NCBI GenBank assembly: GCA_037176725.1
Contig: JAZBRS010000029.1
Span: forward strand, 43,720,001 to 43,784,000
Direction of reading: 5' to 3'
DNA length: 64,000 nucleotides
From: Posidonia oceanica
Lineage: Eukaryota; Streptophyta; Magnoliopsida; Alismatales; Posidoniaceae
Shown: positions 45,486 to 57,010 of the stretch, piece by piece
Numbering within the stretch: position 1 is the first letter of the stretch
Layout of the letters: each line of letters opens with the position of its first letter
Made by a program: the position numbers and the translations under genes
Notes under the pieces: model-generated
What the model saw: only the letters and a program-made list of their open reading frames with translations
Databases searched by the model: none
What the model was told of the DNA's origin: nothing

Positions 45486-45899
45486 CAAGGATAGGCCTCT
45501 TGGTCCTGCGTCGAGGTCCCGCGTGCAGGTCCTGCGTGGAGTGCCCGCGCTTTTTACAGTAAAAATTCTGGCTGTGACTTAAGTTAACTTAAGTCGCCCG
45601 TAGCCCGTGGAACCTCCGGAAAACTACAAAAGGGCCACTTGCTTGATCATACAGTAACATGCATTCAGTACAAGCACAGATACACATATTTTGCCACCCA
45701 AAAAGCCCCCTGGGCATTTTTTGCATTCCATATCCGGTTCAGTTTACAATCTCAGGAGTACAGACAAAGGATAAAGCATAAAGAAAGCAATAGAATGCTA
45801 ACAGTGCAGCAAACAAAATTCCATGACTACAGGCACCTAGTCTTCCTTAAACGAGTCAGGAGGTGGGGCGCTATGGATCCTCAGGAGGCCTTCCCTGTC

Positions 45900-48147
45900 C
45901 TACTTTCTTCGCAGTCTCTTGGCAAGTTTGGCAGCAACTGATCGACATTGTGAGGGACCCGACCCTGTGCTGCACTCCCCGACAGGAGACTCTACATCTG
46001 ACACATCCGCCAAGGTGAAGTCCATGCCGAACTCCCCACTGGATTCAGTGTTGACGGCTGGACGGGAGCTGCTCCCCTGAAAAGCAAACATAAGACATTT
46101 TAGCAAGCATTTATGGTGGGTTAAGCTGTTTGCATTTAATTCAAGCTTGTACCTTTGGAAGCCGTCACTGCCGCCTCACCTGTGCCAAAGAACCAGATGT
46201 GTCAGAATAGGCAGATATACATTTACAAACGAAGCTAAAAGCTATTCTACAGCTATTTTACCCGAGCTGCCCACATCTGTTGCATCCAATCCCGCAGCCG
46301 CACCTCGAAAGCCTGTATTCAAGTCAAAAGGTCAGGATGTGAAGACAGATACTACATTTATCAGATCTACAGTGGTATTAAGAGTCCTTTACCTGACTCC
46401 AGCCCTCGTTGTACCACATCTGCGTCTGTCCCTCCCGAAGATCCTCCGAGAACAAGTGTGGTTTGCCGACTCGCTTGAACCAATCCATATACTCACTGCA
46501 GGAGACCTCCCGGATGGTGAACCGGCTTCAAGCCATCGCCGACACAGCCAAAGCAATCTTGGCAGCAGCCCCAGTCAGAATCTCGGACACCATATCAGCA
46601 GACGACAGCTTGGGGATGTTGAACGCCCGAGTGAACTGGTGACAAACCCGCCTGGGGAGGTAGTAAGCATAGCATTTGAGGCAGAAGAACTGAACCTGCA
46701 CTCTCCTCAGCCTCCGGCCCGAGACCAGGGGAGCCCACTCCCAGGTCTCGTACCTTAGAAAAGGGCACAGGTCCACCTGAAAGGCAAACAGGACAATCAT
46801 CAGAACAATTTTTTCTAAGCAGTTCATAGGCATTGAATGCAAACTGAAATTTAGAGCTCACCTCGTCAGCCTGGATGATATCAAGGAGGTACCGGTATGA
46901 CTCGTACCCATAGACACCCGAGGCCGCCAAGTGATCTGGCTCGCACCACTGCCGGGGAAGTGGAAGAAGCTCGGGACGAAGGCGGAAGAAGTAATGTCCC
47001 CGCCAAGAGTGCTCCATCGCCCAGTACTGCAAGGCAAGTAGGCAAATATGTCAGTACAGCCAATAGATAAACAGAGTTGAAAACAATGCAGAACAGCAAT
47101 GAACTCAGCACTTACAGTGATCAGGGGGTACAGGCCCACGTACGACCGGTGGTTCTTGCAAACCACGTCGTCCAGGCCGCACAAGAGATATGCATAGCTG
47201 GCACCTCCCCAGTCATAGCGCCAAAGCTCGCCCAAATCAGCTAGGTAGACGAGCTAGTCCGCGTGGACGCAGTATCCAGACACGTCGTAGAAGACAACCC
47301 CTAGCAGGTCCAGCACGAAGTGGCGAAGGACAAAAGCAGCCTCTGCCAAGCCAGGGGCCGGGTCGGGCCAAATCTCACTCCACTCCCATTGCCATGACGC
47401 GTGGAAGTTGTAGGTCGAGCGCGTCTGATCCGACGCTAGCCTCCCCAACAACTTAGGAACTCTGGCATACCCCAGAACGCCCTTGCCCACTATGGGCTCT
47501 CCTCCAAAGGTCAATCCAGACAGCAGGGCCCAGTGCTCGGGCAAAATCGTCATCTCCCTATACGGGAAGTGGAAGGTGTGTGTCTCAAACCGCCACCGCT
47601 CAACCAAAGCCTGGAAGAAGTTGTACCAGCCGTGGATGGATGGAATCCTCAGAAAGCTGCCAAAGGGACTCTGATGTAGCAAAAAGTCCCACAAAAAGTC
47701 TAGCAGGCGGTGAAAGTGAGCCAACATCGGTGCCCAGCCGCACCGCATCACCCAGCGGGGGTTCCCATCCTATATAAGCAGCAGAACAGGTCAAAAAGGG
47801 CCAGTGTGCATGCAAAGTAGGTAACTAACAGGGAAAGAGCTGCCTTACCTCAAACCAGTCCTGGTCGCAGATGTGTTCCTCGCTAAGAAGGTGGCCATCA
47901 TAATTTCCTGCTTCCTGCCAAAAGTTCAAAGCATGAATCAGAAGCAGACGAAAGCAGAAACAAAAGTACAGATCAAAAAGCTGGGTTTTGAGTCTACCTC
48001 TAAGGGAATGGCTGGATGTGGACTGGCGGAACCCTCCCGTGAGTCATCCAAGTCGGAAGCAACCCCAGACGCTTGGGATCCCGAGGCTCGCTATCCCCGG
48101 GACCTCGAGCTCGAGGCGCCGCTCGCACCCGCTCGCCTCGAACCAGA
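45900..48147 (-). pseudogene. Antisense gene 1: plant mobile domain (aminotransferase-like) protein, eight visible exons
   Basis: On the minus strand, exons 48147-47998, 47914-47849, 47769-47116, 47026-46862, 46776-46393, 46312-46262, 46179-46153 and 46076-45900 have GT-AG borders, and all lengths are multiples of three (557 codons plus stop). The core LVERWRFETHTFHFPYREMT followed by LLSGLTFGGEPI is the plant mobile domain signature of MAIN/MAIL1-like and transposon-borne proteins. Further parts are EEHICDQDWFE, WRYDWGGASYAYL and CHQFTRAFNIPKLS. The C-terminus KLAKRLRRK looks like a nuclear signal. Four in-frame stops (TAG 48091-48093, TAG 47254-47256, TGA 46528-46530, TGA 46165-46167) mark decay. 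The first coding exon may lie further upstream. Confidence 0.82.
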
Positions 48148-49890
48148 CTGCAATGCAAAAGTCAGGAGGGTCAGAGCGAATCATATTCCAACTGCAAGAA
48201 AAAGAACACAACAGTATTTATTTCATGAAATAATGCCCAACATAAGCGGGACTGTGCACACGCAAATGCATACAACGGGCATGGCATAAGAACATCACGG
48301 GTGCATTAAAATCAGGCAAATGGCAGTACAAGCATACTTTATCAAGTATTTAAACAAATACTGGTATTTAAAATACAGCCAAGATCAAACAAGGCATCTC
48401 CAAGCCTAACAGGAATACAGTGCATAGCCAATAGGCATATATTCGACATATTATGTCAAAATGCAGACAAACCTAAACAAAGCATCATTGGGTTTGGCAG
48501 AAAATCAGAATACAGCTCAAAGCAGCCAAATACATACAGGCAAAGTTTCAGAATTTAAATGCTAAGTCCAAGGGCCAATTTAGCATGCCACATTCAGCAG
48601 AAAAAGGAGAGCATGGCTTGCAAATAGATCAGTAGAGCAGTGCCAGATCTAATCATGCATTTTTCAAACAGGTTCATGGCACATTACATCAAGCTGGAAA
48701 TTACAAATCTGTTGTGGAAATCAGTAAATGAGAAAACGAGCATGGCATTCAGTCTGGCATACAGAAAAAAAAAAAGGAAGGCAGGACACAGATTTGATCG
48801 TGTACACAAGTTTGTTTATGACATTCAGATCATATCAAAAAAAAAAATCATCATCATTTGATCTTGAAAATGAACTAAGCTTGGCATACATCAATCATGG
48901 TTAATAGCCAAATAGTAAATGCAAAAAAAATCAATCAAACAAGCATGGCGCATGGCAAGCATAGCTAAACAAAAATTATCAGTAGCATGGCATGTGGTGA
49001 ATCCAAGGAAAATGATATTGTCAAGGCTTCATATAGTGATTTCAGACAAGAAAAATGCAAGTGGGAGTCCCAAACGTCGGCCACACCGACGGCCAGCACC
49101 CATCACAGCCCGAGCAACTGAGTGCCACCTCCGTGCAGGCATCCAACCCAGTCGGCCAAGCACCCCCTCCAGGCGTCCATCCCCTCCGAGCATCCCCTCC
49201 GAGCCTCCAACTGCCGGAACAGCACCTACCGACCGAGCATTGCACCCAACAAGGATCCCCCCACGCGTGGCCGAGCCGGCCTAGCACCGCCGAGCCCCTC
49301 CGTGACGCAGGCACCACCGACAGAAGCAACCCACCGACCGAGCCGCCCTCGACGGAGCCCTCACTGCCGTGCACCCATCGCCGACACCCAAGCCCGGCGA
49401 CACCCCAAAAGAGAAAGGAAAGAGGGAGGACGGCATATCAAAAGAAATAAGAGGTGAAGAGTTCGAGGCATACCATTTCCGTCGACACCACCAGAGAGCC
49501 GAGCCCTAACCGCTAGAGATCAGCCCTGCCTCAGATCCCACGCCCCGCGCTCGCGAAGGTCCACCCACGGAAGAGCACTACAGCCTTGTGCCTCCCACGC
49601 TGCCACCGCGACCTCATCGGTGCCACCACTCCGCCATCGCACGCAAGAAGGGGGAGACGAGTTGACGATTTGCTGTGGAGTTGACAAGAGAAGAAGGAAG
49701 GAGGAGTCCATGGCACGGCCTTGCCTTTTTTGAAAATGAAAGAAGAAAAGAAAGAATGAAAAAAATAAATGAATAGTAAAGCTACAAATGCAATCAAAAA
49801 CTTTGGCAAATCTAGTGAAAGGATGCACCTTCAGAAGCCCAGACGGTTGTAGGCAGTTACCATGGTGGGACCCACCAGGTTATAAAACCT
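48148..49890 (-). other. Presumed 5' region (first intron and leader) of antisense gene 1
   Basis: No coding similarity. 48200-49050 is AT-rich with CATGGC words. 49050-49700 is GC-rich and CCG/CGA-rich, like a plant leader exon, with a possible minus-strand donor (ATG/GTATGC) near 49470. A long first intron from there to 48148 is plausible but not proven. Open frames in 49040-49460 on the plus strand look like base-composition artefacts. Confidence 0.4.
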
Positions 49891-50790
49891 TTGGCATTCC
49901 CAGCAAATTTCTTCCGGGGCCAAAGCGCAATTTACCTAGAAATTTGCATTTTACACTCTGATTTTTGCAGCAACCAATCAGAGGTCCCTCTACTTGACAA
50001 AATTGTCATAAGGCTCGGCACAGGTGGACATCACCAAGGAGACTCCCAGAACAGTGAAATTTGCCTCAGAACCTTGCAGTTTTGCAAAATTGCACATAGG
50101 TCCCTAGCTTTTCGCAAACGGCAAAATGATCACAATGCCGTGACAGAACTCTTGTTTCGATGTTCGGCAACACTTGTCGCATCACGGATGCCCCAGGCTA
50201 GGCAACAGAGTAATGGCATTCAGTAAATTGCAAAAACAACCCTCAGTTATCTAGAAATTGCATACAGGCCCCTAGCTTTTGCACAAGCACCAGGAATGGC
50301 CACAGCCCGAGGCAGAGCCCTCACGACAGTGCATCAACACTTGTCGCACCATGAATGCCCTAGACAAACAACAGAATGGCAGCATCCGTCAGCCTGCAGG
50401 CCAATTCTATCACAATTTGCAAAAATTGCAGATAGGCCCCTGGCTTTCACAGGAATGGCAAATCAGCTCCGGTTTTCAACTGAGCCTCGGTAGGACCCTT
50501 TGTGGTCACAAGGGAATCAGAACAAGACCTGATCAGGTCGCTACAGCCCAGGATGGGCAGTGAGCCTCGCAATTTAGACAAATTGCAGAGAGCCCCCTAC
50601 AGTTTTATCAGGCAATCTAAACCTCTTCAGGAGGATTGGCCGAACGAAGCTACCATGCACCGCAGATCGAGAGACTTGCATAAAAGCCCCTACCTGAACA
50701 GAAGCCACAGTTTCGCCCCTCGAGGCGATGCAATCACGAGCCATCAGCATAAGAGCGCACCCACTTCCCAGATTTCTTTCCCGAGCTGAC
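49891..50790 (+). repeat. Degenerate GCAAAATTGCA-TAGGTCCCT repeats inside E3
   Basis: Irregular units: ATTGCACATAGGTCCCTAGC near 50090, ATTGCATACAGGCCCCTAGC near 50258, ATTGCAGATAGGCCCCTGGC near 50426, plus variants. The same motif fills parts of LTR-C (12340-13300) and E5 (57240-58560). It may be a piece of LTR captured in the internal region. Confidence 0.6.
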
Positions 50791-50859
50791 ACCCCCACTA
50801 TCACAGGATCGTCTCTGGACCTCTGCCAAACTTCTAGGTATTGGTATTCCCATTATCTT

Positions 50860-50886
50860 CACGGTTGATAAGTCCAAAACTTATCT
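50860..50886 (+). other. GATAAG/CTTATC hairpin before the 68-bp array
   Basis: GATAAG (50867-50872) and CTTATC (50880-50885) flank a 7-nt loop. The same 6-bp stem occurs three times in E2 (25668, 25758 and 27411). Confidence 0.6.
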
Positions 50887-50899
50887 CATTTCAGCCTTT

Positions 50900-51590
50900 C
50901 CCGCGCGTCTTCGTTCCAGACGGATGGAGCCCCGCCTGCTTGTTTTCTCGGTCGAGGACAAGCCTTTCTCGCGCATCTTCGTTCCAGATGGACGGAGTCC
51001 CGCCTGCTTGTTTCCTCGATCGAGGACAAGCCTTTCTCGCACGTCTTCGTTCCACACTGACGGAGCCCTGCCTGCTTGCTTCCTCAGTCGAGGACATGCC
51101 TTTCTCACGCATCTTCGTTCCAGACGGACAGAGCCCCGCCTGCTTGTTTCCTTGGTCGAGGACAAGCCTTTCTCGCGCGTCTTCGTTCCAGACGGACGGA
51201 GCCCCACCTGCTTGCTTCCTTAGTCAAGGACAAGCCTTTCTCACGCGTCATCGTTCCAGATGGACGGAGCCCCGCCTGCTTGCTTCCTCGATTAAGGACA
51301 AGTCTTTCTCGCACGTCTTCGTTCCAGATGGACGGAGTCCCGCCTGCTTGTTTCCTCGGTCGAGGACAAGCCTCTCTTGCACGTCTTCGTTCCAAACGTA
51401 CGGAGTCCCGCCTGCTTGCTTCCTCAGTCAAGGACAAGCCTTTCTTGTACATCTTTGTTCCAGACGGACGGAGTCCTGCCTGCTTGTTTCCTCGGTCGAG
51501 GACAAGCCTTTCTTGCACGTCTTCGTTCCAGACGGATGGTGCCCCACCTGCTTGTTTCCTCAGTCGAGGACAAGCCTTTCTGCTCGAGCT
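50900..51590 (+). repeat. Exact 68-bp tandem array of E3, about ten units
   Basis: TCGTTCCAG or a variant starts at 50911, 50979, 51047, 51115, 51183, 51251, 51319, 51387, 51455 and 51523, always 68 bp apart. Each unit carries TCCTCGGTCGAGGA or a variant, followed by CAAGCC. Long open frames in this array on both strands are by-products of the repeat. Confidence 0.93.
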
Positions 51591-52386
51591 GGCAGCCCTA
51601 ATTGCTCGGTCGACAACTGTCAAATGTCTGCTCGGGCTGGCAGCCCTAACTACCCGACTGACATCTGTCAAAGTGTCTGGAGTTTCTCTACCTGGGCTAG
51701 CATCCCTAACTATTCGGTCGACACCCGTCACCATGTCTGGAGTGTTTTTACTGCCCCCTGGCATCGTTTCTCGATACTAGGGGCATCTTTTTTACGCTGC
51801 CTTGAAGGATCTTTCCCTTCTTCGGGTTGGCAGCCCTTAATTGCATGGTTGACGCCCATCATAGCTGTCCCGCACCTCTCCTTTTTTTGCCAGGAACACC
51901 TTGGCTGCCCCTTGGCATCGTTTACTCAATATCAGGGGCATCTTTTTTGGTTGTCCTAGGTCGTTGTTCTTTCCCCTAGGGCCGCTAACCCGAACCATCC
52001 GGTGGTGAGTCTGTCAACTCATTGCGCATTGCATCTACATCGCCCTCGCTTAGAGCAATCCTCGGTGAGTGGCACCCCGTGTCTGAGCCGTGCACCGCTC
52101 AGCACACAGCATCTGCATCGCCCTCATTTAGAGCAAGGCTCTGCGAACGGCACCCTGCGTCTGAGCCGTACACCGCTCAGCACACACCAGCATACCATCA
52201 GCTTCTCAAGACTAACACTAATTTCACATCCTAACTTTGCATTTTGCATTGGCATTTGCATTCGCATTGGCATTGGCATTTGCATTGCGGCAACAGGTCA
52301 CAACTTTTCGGTGCATCCGCCAAATAAATGACTCATACCGACAACAACATTTCTCCCACTGACTCCAGGTAGGGTGTCTTTGTTAA
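51591..52386 (+). other. E3 pre-PPT region: GGGCTGG modules, two hairpin/GGGGCATCTTTTTT units, GCAT stretch
   Basis: GGGCTGGCAGCCC-type modules start at 51586, 51634, 51694 and 51824. Hairpins ending in GGGGCATCTTTTTT are at 51755-51793 (CCCCTGGCATCG / CGATACTAGGGG) and, more decayed, 51908-51947. A CAGCACACA duplication is seen at about 52025-52190. A GCATTN stretch spans 52238-52290 and TTCGGTGCATCCGCCAAATA lies near 52308. No gene. Confidence 0.65.
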
Positions 52387-52435
52387 CCCTGAGCAATGGT
52401 CTTGGTCCCCTTGACCTAGCTCAGGGAGGGGCATC
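52387..52435 (+). other. Polypurine tract of E3 with perfect 8-bp stem-loop and CATC spacer
   Basis: CCCTGAGC (52387-52394) pairs with GCTCAGGG (52419-52426). The PPT AGGGAGGGG is 52423-52431, and CATC (52432-52435) precedes the LTR. Confidence 0.85.
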
Positions 52436-55400
52436 TGTAGACACCCCAAATCTGGAAGTCAGGCGACGGTTGTTTGCTCCAGAAGCGCGCGAACGAGCTG
52501 GCCCCGACCTTTTCTTGAAACCCCAAACCCAAACCCACCAAAACTCCACCAATCACATCCCAATACATCCACTACCACAAATACCCCAAAACCATAGCCC
52601 TGGATGGTCCACGAACTAGAGAAGTAGGATCAGGAGGCAAGGCAGCCAACTGATAAGGTCGCTCTCTCGTCGAGCTCCCGCATCGAGCTCCCACATTGCG
52701 CCCTGCGTCAGTAGCAAAAATCGGCACTCTGACACTCGTGTAGAGCTCCCGCGTGGAGCCCTCGTGTGTTGTCCTGTGTCGGTAGCGAAAGCTGACAGAC
52801 TGACACTCGCGCCGAGCTCCCGCGTCGAGCACCTGCGTTTTGTCCTACGTTAGTGGCAAAAATCAAGCGAACCAATCACCTTGGCCCACCTCTTCCTCGC
52901 TCGCCATTGGCTCCTGCCAATCTAGGCCTATGCCTCCAGACACCTGGATCATCCAACCGCACATTCCATCCATTTCCACCTGTTGATCCGCAACCGAAAT
53001 CCCAGCCGATCGATTTAAATCTCGATCTAGGCCAACGGTTTGCAGAGATTTCCCACGCCTATATAACAATGCCTCCTCTGACCAACACCGGCCTCTTGGC
53101 TCTTCTTGGCTTTTAGTTGGCATCCCTAAGTATTCCTCTTGAACCTCGAGCGTCAACCCGAACTTCCCAGAACCTCCAGACCCTCGAAACTCCTCAATTC
53201 CAGCATCCTGGGATTGAGGACTTCTCTCTGGCTAATCTCCTCGCTGTCGAGACGACCACTGGAGTTCCACCACCTCCAGAGCCTCCCCGTGTGCCCGCGA
53301 GAGAGAGTGCGACCTTCCCGAGTAACCCCCGAGCTCTGCAGCCTCCGTCTAGTCGCGCGTCTACAGCAGCGCCGTCGCTGGAGAAGACAACGCCTGCAGC
53401 GCGTCTCAGGCAAGTGTCTGACCTTCTGTTAGCTTAGAGTAGTTCCTAATTGCTGTGGCTTCATTTCCTAATTTTTTTTCTGCACTTTTAGCTAGCCGCA
53501 TTGTCCATTCCATTTCTCCTTCGCCGCCTCTTACAAAGGGCAGATGGCTCACGCACGGCCTCGTGCCGTCGCGCCCGTAGTCGCCTTGCCTCACCGCTCT
53601 GAGCCTCCAGCAGGTTCCCCCTCACTCGCCTCTAGCCTCCTCAGTGCGCCCATGGCTGACAACGCTCTCCAAGCCGCCTCTATGGCCGGCGGAGGTGCGC
53701 AGTCGTCGGCGCCATACTACCGAGGTGGGGGCGGCGATTCAGGCGGTGCCGCCTTGCATCTGTAGCTTGGTTGGATAGCTGGGTATGCCACCTTGCTTCC
53801 CCAACTGGTTCCTCTGCATTCCATTAAGCATCGGGCCCAGAATCGGGTGATGAATGTCCTCTGTCTGACTGGCCGGTCCCGCACCGAGGTCCCGCGTGGA
53901 CCTCCCGCATGTTTGACCGTGACATCAGGCCGAGTTCCCAACCTCTTTTTGACCTTTGTTTGTATCTGTTTCTTTAATGTTCTTGCATATTATTGTTGTC
54001 CAGCATCCCCTCTTCATCATCTACCTATTTTCATTACATTCTATTAGCTGTCAGGCCCGGAATCCGGCGATGAAGGTTCTCTATCCGAACCGACTGGTCC
54101 CGCGCCGAGGTCCCGTATGGACCTCCCGCGTGTTTGACTGTGATATCGGGTAGAGTTCCCAGCCCCATTCTGACCTTTGTTTATGCCTTTTTCTTTGATA
54201 TTATTGCATAATATTGCTCCGGGATACTTCCTCCTCATCATCCAACCGGTCTCATACCGAATTGGATTGAGGAGGGCCTCCCATTTGGCTATGACTTTCC
54301 ACTGGACAAGCAAACTGTTACCATGTGGAGGTCCCGCGTGGGACTCCCGCGTATTTAACAGTAGCCTCTACAGATGTGGATAGAGCCTTGTCCCCTTGTG
54401 TTAGCTACCCCTCATGCATGTTTACATTCAAGCATCCTTTAATTACTTCTCTGCTTCCTTTTGAGCAATGTTTACTTAAGCCTTATATGCTTTACATTTA
54501 CTTCTTATTATGTATGTTTCCTTCCAGCATTATATTGTCTACCTGACTTCTTTCAGTATGTGTGAATGTTTATCTGAATCCTATCCTCTTGCACTTGTTT
54601 CCCTTATACATGTTTATCTCCTAGCTTTATGTAGCTACTTGCCTTGGTTTCTTTTAATTTCTATGCATGTCTATTTGAGGCTTTTCCTTTTGCCTTCTTG
54701 CACTATCGAAGCATGTTTCCTTTCACTAGAGCATACATTAATTGGCCTTCGGCCTACATTGAGCCACACTATGAGCAGAATGACATTAGAAAAGGCCGCT
54801 CCTCGAGCCTGTCGCAGGTGCCTAACACCTTCCCCGCACATAACAAGAGTCCTTACCCATCTTTGGACCGCAATGACCCAGTGTTGCATCCATTTTGCAT
54901 GGATCCACTTTGTTTCCTTTTGCTTTTGTTTGTTTACTCCCGGTTTTCCTTGTCTTCCGGCTTTTCCCAATTATACTAGGTGGTGACTCCCCCTTTTTGT
55001 TGTTTTGTTGTTGTTTATCTTATTCGCCGATTTCGATGTTTATTGGTGATTTTACTCTCTTTATCGGGTCGAATCCTCCTCGAATACGCCATTAATTGAG
55101 ACCCTCTTTCTCTTCGACTGGGCGTCTGCGAGCTTTGGCAGTAGCTCCCGTATTGTACACGAGAGACGGTCGCATAAGAATGGCCACTCCGTTAGGGAAT
55201 TTAGACTCGATCCTATTCTTTTTCTTTCCCTTTTTTATCATCACTTATCATATTCTTGGTGTTTTCTTTCTCGAGTCAAACGTTCCTCGGATACACCATT
55301 AACTACGGCCCTCATTCCCTACGGCCGGGCGTGTGCGAGCTTTGGCAGTGGCCCTCGAGTCATACGTCGAAAGAGACGGTCACAGTATGGCTCTCGCAGT

Positions 55401-55940
55401 TACGTTACGTGTAAATCCAAGGTTTAGTACGGCAGACAGAGCACAGCCTTGTTTTGCTTATTGATTGACTTTGGTTTCCTTGCATACTGATTTGTCTCAA
55501 TTATATGTTTTACACATCATTGCATAGCATCAAGCATATTACCCTTGGGCATACATTACTTGGCTTGAATAAGCCTACATTTAGCCACACATATGAGTGG
55601 AAATGCCTTGAAAGACCGACTTGTCAGGCATATGGTGTGCCTAACACCTTCCCCATGCGTAATAGGAGTCCTTATCCTTTCTTTGGACTGCAATGACTAT
55701 TGTGTCGCATCCATTTGGTACGGAGCATCATATTTTTCAACTTACATTGCTTATTTGCATGTTTTCTTTACATCTGGTTTTCCTCATCTTTCCAATTTTA
55801 ATAGACTAGGTGGTGACTATCTTTCCTTATCCTTCTTTCCCTTTTGCTTTTGCCTTGGTGTTTTTGAGTTGTTATCCTTCCTTGGATGCACCACTATGTC
55901 GTGGCCTTCTCGGCATCTGCTGGTGCATGGTCATAGTACA
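52436..55940 (+). repeat. 3' LTR of E3 (LTR-B)
   Basis: Starts TGTAGACACCCC. It contains about 77-bp repeats rich in GAGCTCCCGCGT (52660-52860), a TATA box near 53060, three units of about 230 bp with GTCCCGCG words (from 53868, 54092 and 54328), and two copies of the conserved LTR-end block (GGTGCCTAACACCTTCCCC near 54815 and a variant near 55635). The end is set provisionally at CATAGTACA (55940). No credible gene; the frames at 53117-53765 follow the TATA box but lack recognisable domains. Confidence 0.8.
53056..53068 (+). promoter_or_regulatory. Likely TATA box of LTR-B
   Basis: CCTATATAAC lies about 625 bp into the LTR, where the U3-R border is expected. Transcription would start about 30 bp downstream. 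Position and sequence are the only evidence. Confidence 0.5.
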
Positions 55941-55985
55941 GTCACGGGGTAGTTGTCCATACACAGTGCTGTCACGGGATGGTAC

Positions 55986-56143
55986 TGTAGCACAACTGTG
56001 TTTGTCCACCTTGTGTTCCACAAACGCACGAGGCACAACATGCCAAAATAGGGAATTCAAAGAGGGAAGCATCCACAAAATTCACTTTGATTACCCAAAA
56101 AGAATATTATATTTAAAGGTAACCAAACACCAATCTACCCAAC
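55986..56143 (-). repeat. LTR of E4, distal part
   Basis: Separated by E5 from its other part at 60763-60903. The outer end is inferred from the TGTA...TACA match with the start at 60903; no duplication can be tested because E4 is truncated. Confidence 0.55.
56139..56143 (+). repeat. Target site duplication of E5, left copy (CCAAC)
   Basis: Identical to 60763-60767 on the other side of the solo LTR. Confidence 0.9.
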
Positions 56144-56739
56144 TGTAGTAATCCTGAAATTCAGATCGTCCATGCACGATGCCAAAGCTTGCGTGCACCG
56201 ATCGGAACTAGGTTCACTATATGCGGTTGAATCCGAGGAAGGAAACTCGACTCGGAAATGCTGGCAAAAAGAGGAAACATAAAAGATAAGACAAATCAGA
56301 GTTGCCACCATGTCTATTAAGTCGGGAGACAAGGAAAATCAGGGAAAAGCATGAAAAACATGCAAAACTAGATGCAAAAGGATGCGATGCTATGCAATGC
56401 AATGCTATGCTATGCTATGCTATGATATGACTCGTGCCTAGGATGAGGGCATAATGGTCATTATGGGCCAAGAGAATGGGCAAGGACTCTTGTTACGCAC
56501 GGGGAAGGTGTTAGGCACCCCTGATACGTCTGAGAATCGATCTTTCTTAGGCTATCTCACTCGCATATGCAGGAAGATGCATGCCTAATGCTTAAATGCC
56601 TGAATGCTATGCATGGGAAATTAAACGTGCAATCTATGTGCTCAGCAACACTGCTAGTGTTCCAAATGGGCAAGCCCTGGTTCATGAGAACTCCTAGGCA
56701 GTAAGCATTATTGCCATAATGCAAATGCTGGCGATAAAA

Positions 56740-57010
56740 CAAAACAGCGGTGAAAAACATGCAATGCAAAGCGACATGCAAAGGAAAGCGAAAGCAGGGG
56801 TGAAAAAACTATGCAATGCAAGCGACATGCAAAAGAAAACGAAAGTGGATGCGGAAAACGGTGCAATGCAAGCGATATGCAAATGAAAACAAAAGCAAGT
56901 GAGGAAAACGGTGTAATGCAAGCAATATGCAAAAGAAAACGAAAGCAAGGGCGGAAAACTATGCAATGCAAGCGACATGCAAAAGAAAACAAAAGCAGGT
57001 GCGACAAGGC
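56740..57010 (-). repeat. Minisatellite near the 3' end of the E5 LTR
   Basis: Units of about 60 bp with GCAATGCAAGCGACATGCAAA and a GGAAAAC word (plus-strand reading). LTR-A and LTR-C have different minisatellites at the same relative place. Confidence 0.75.

Larger units (their letters stand above)
35743..55940 (+). mobile_element. E3: Tat/Ogre-type element, gag C-terminus to 3' LTR, with antisense genes
   Basis: Starts abruptly in gag at the right border of E1. Order: gag C-terminus, protease, G-patch-like segment, linker, RT, RNase H, second RNase H, integrase, conserved spacer, two antisense genes, LTR-like repeats, 68-bp array, PPT and 3' LTR (from 52436). It has the most complete pol in the window but many stops. 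The 5' part is presumably left of the window, beyond E1. The right end of the LTR is uncertain between about 55940 and 55985. Confidence 0.8.

Noticed and set aside
49040..49460. Pro/Arg-rich frames on the plus strand
   Set aside because: Overlapping frames in a GC-rich stretch that fits better as leader of the antisense gene; no domain.
49875..49890. TTATAAAAC as promoter of antisense gene 1
   Set aside because: The canonical TATAAAA orientation is on the plus strand, opposite to the gene, so it cannot be assigned.
50841..51959. 372-codon frame and reverse frames in the E3 array
   Set aside because: A product of the stop-free 68-bp repeat; open in many frames on both strands.
53117..53765. 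Frames of 106 and 73 codons after the LTR-B TATA box
   Set aside because: Pro/Ser/Ala-rich without motifs, inside an LTR leader; other LTRs lack a counterpart.
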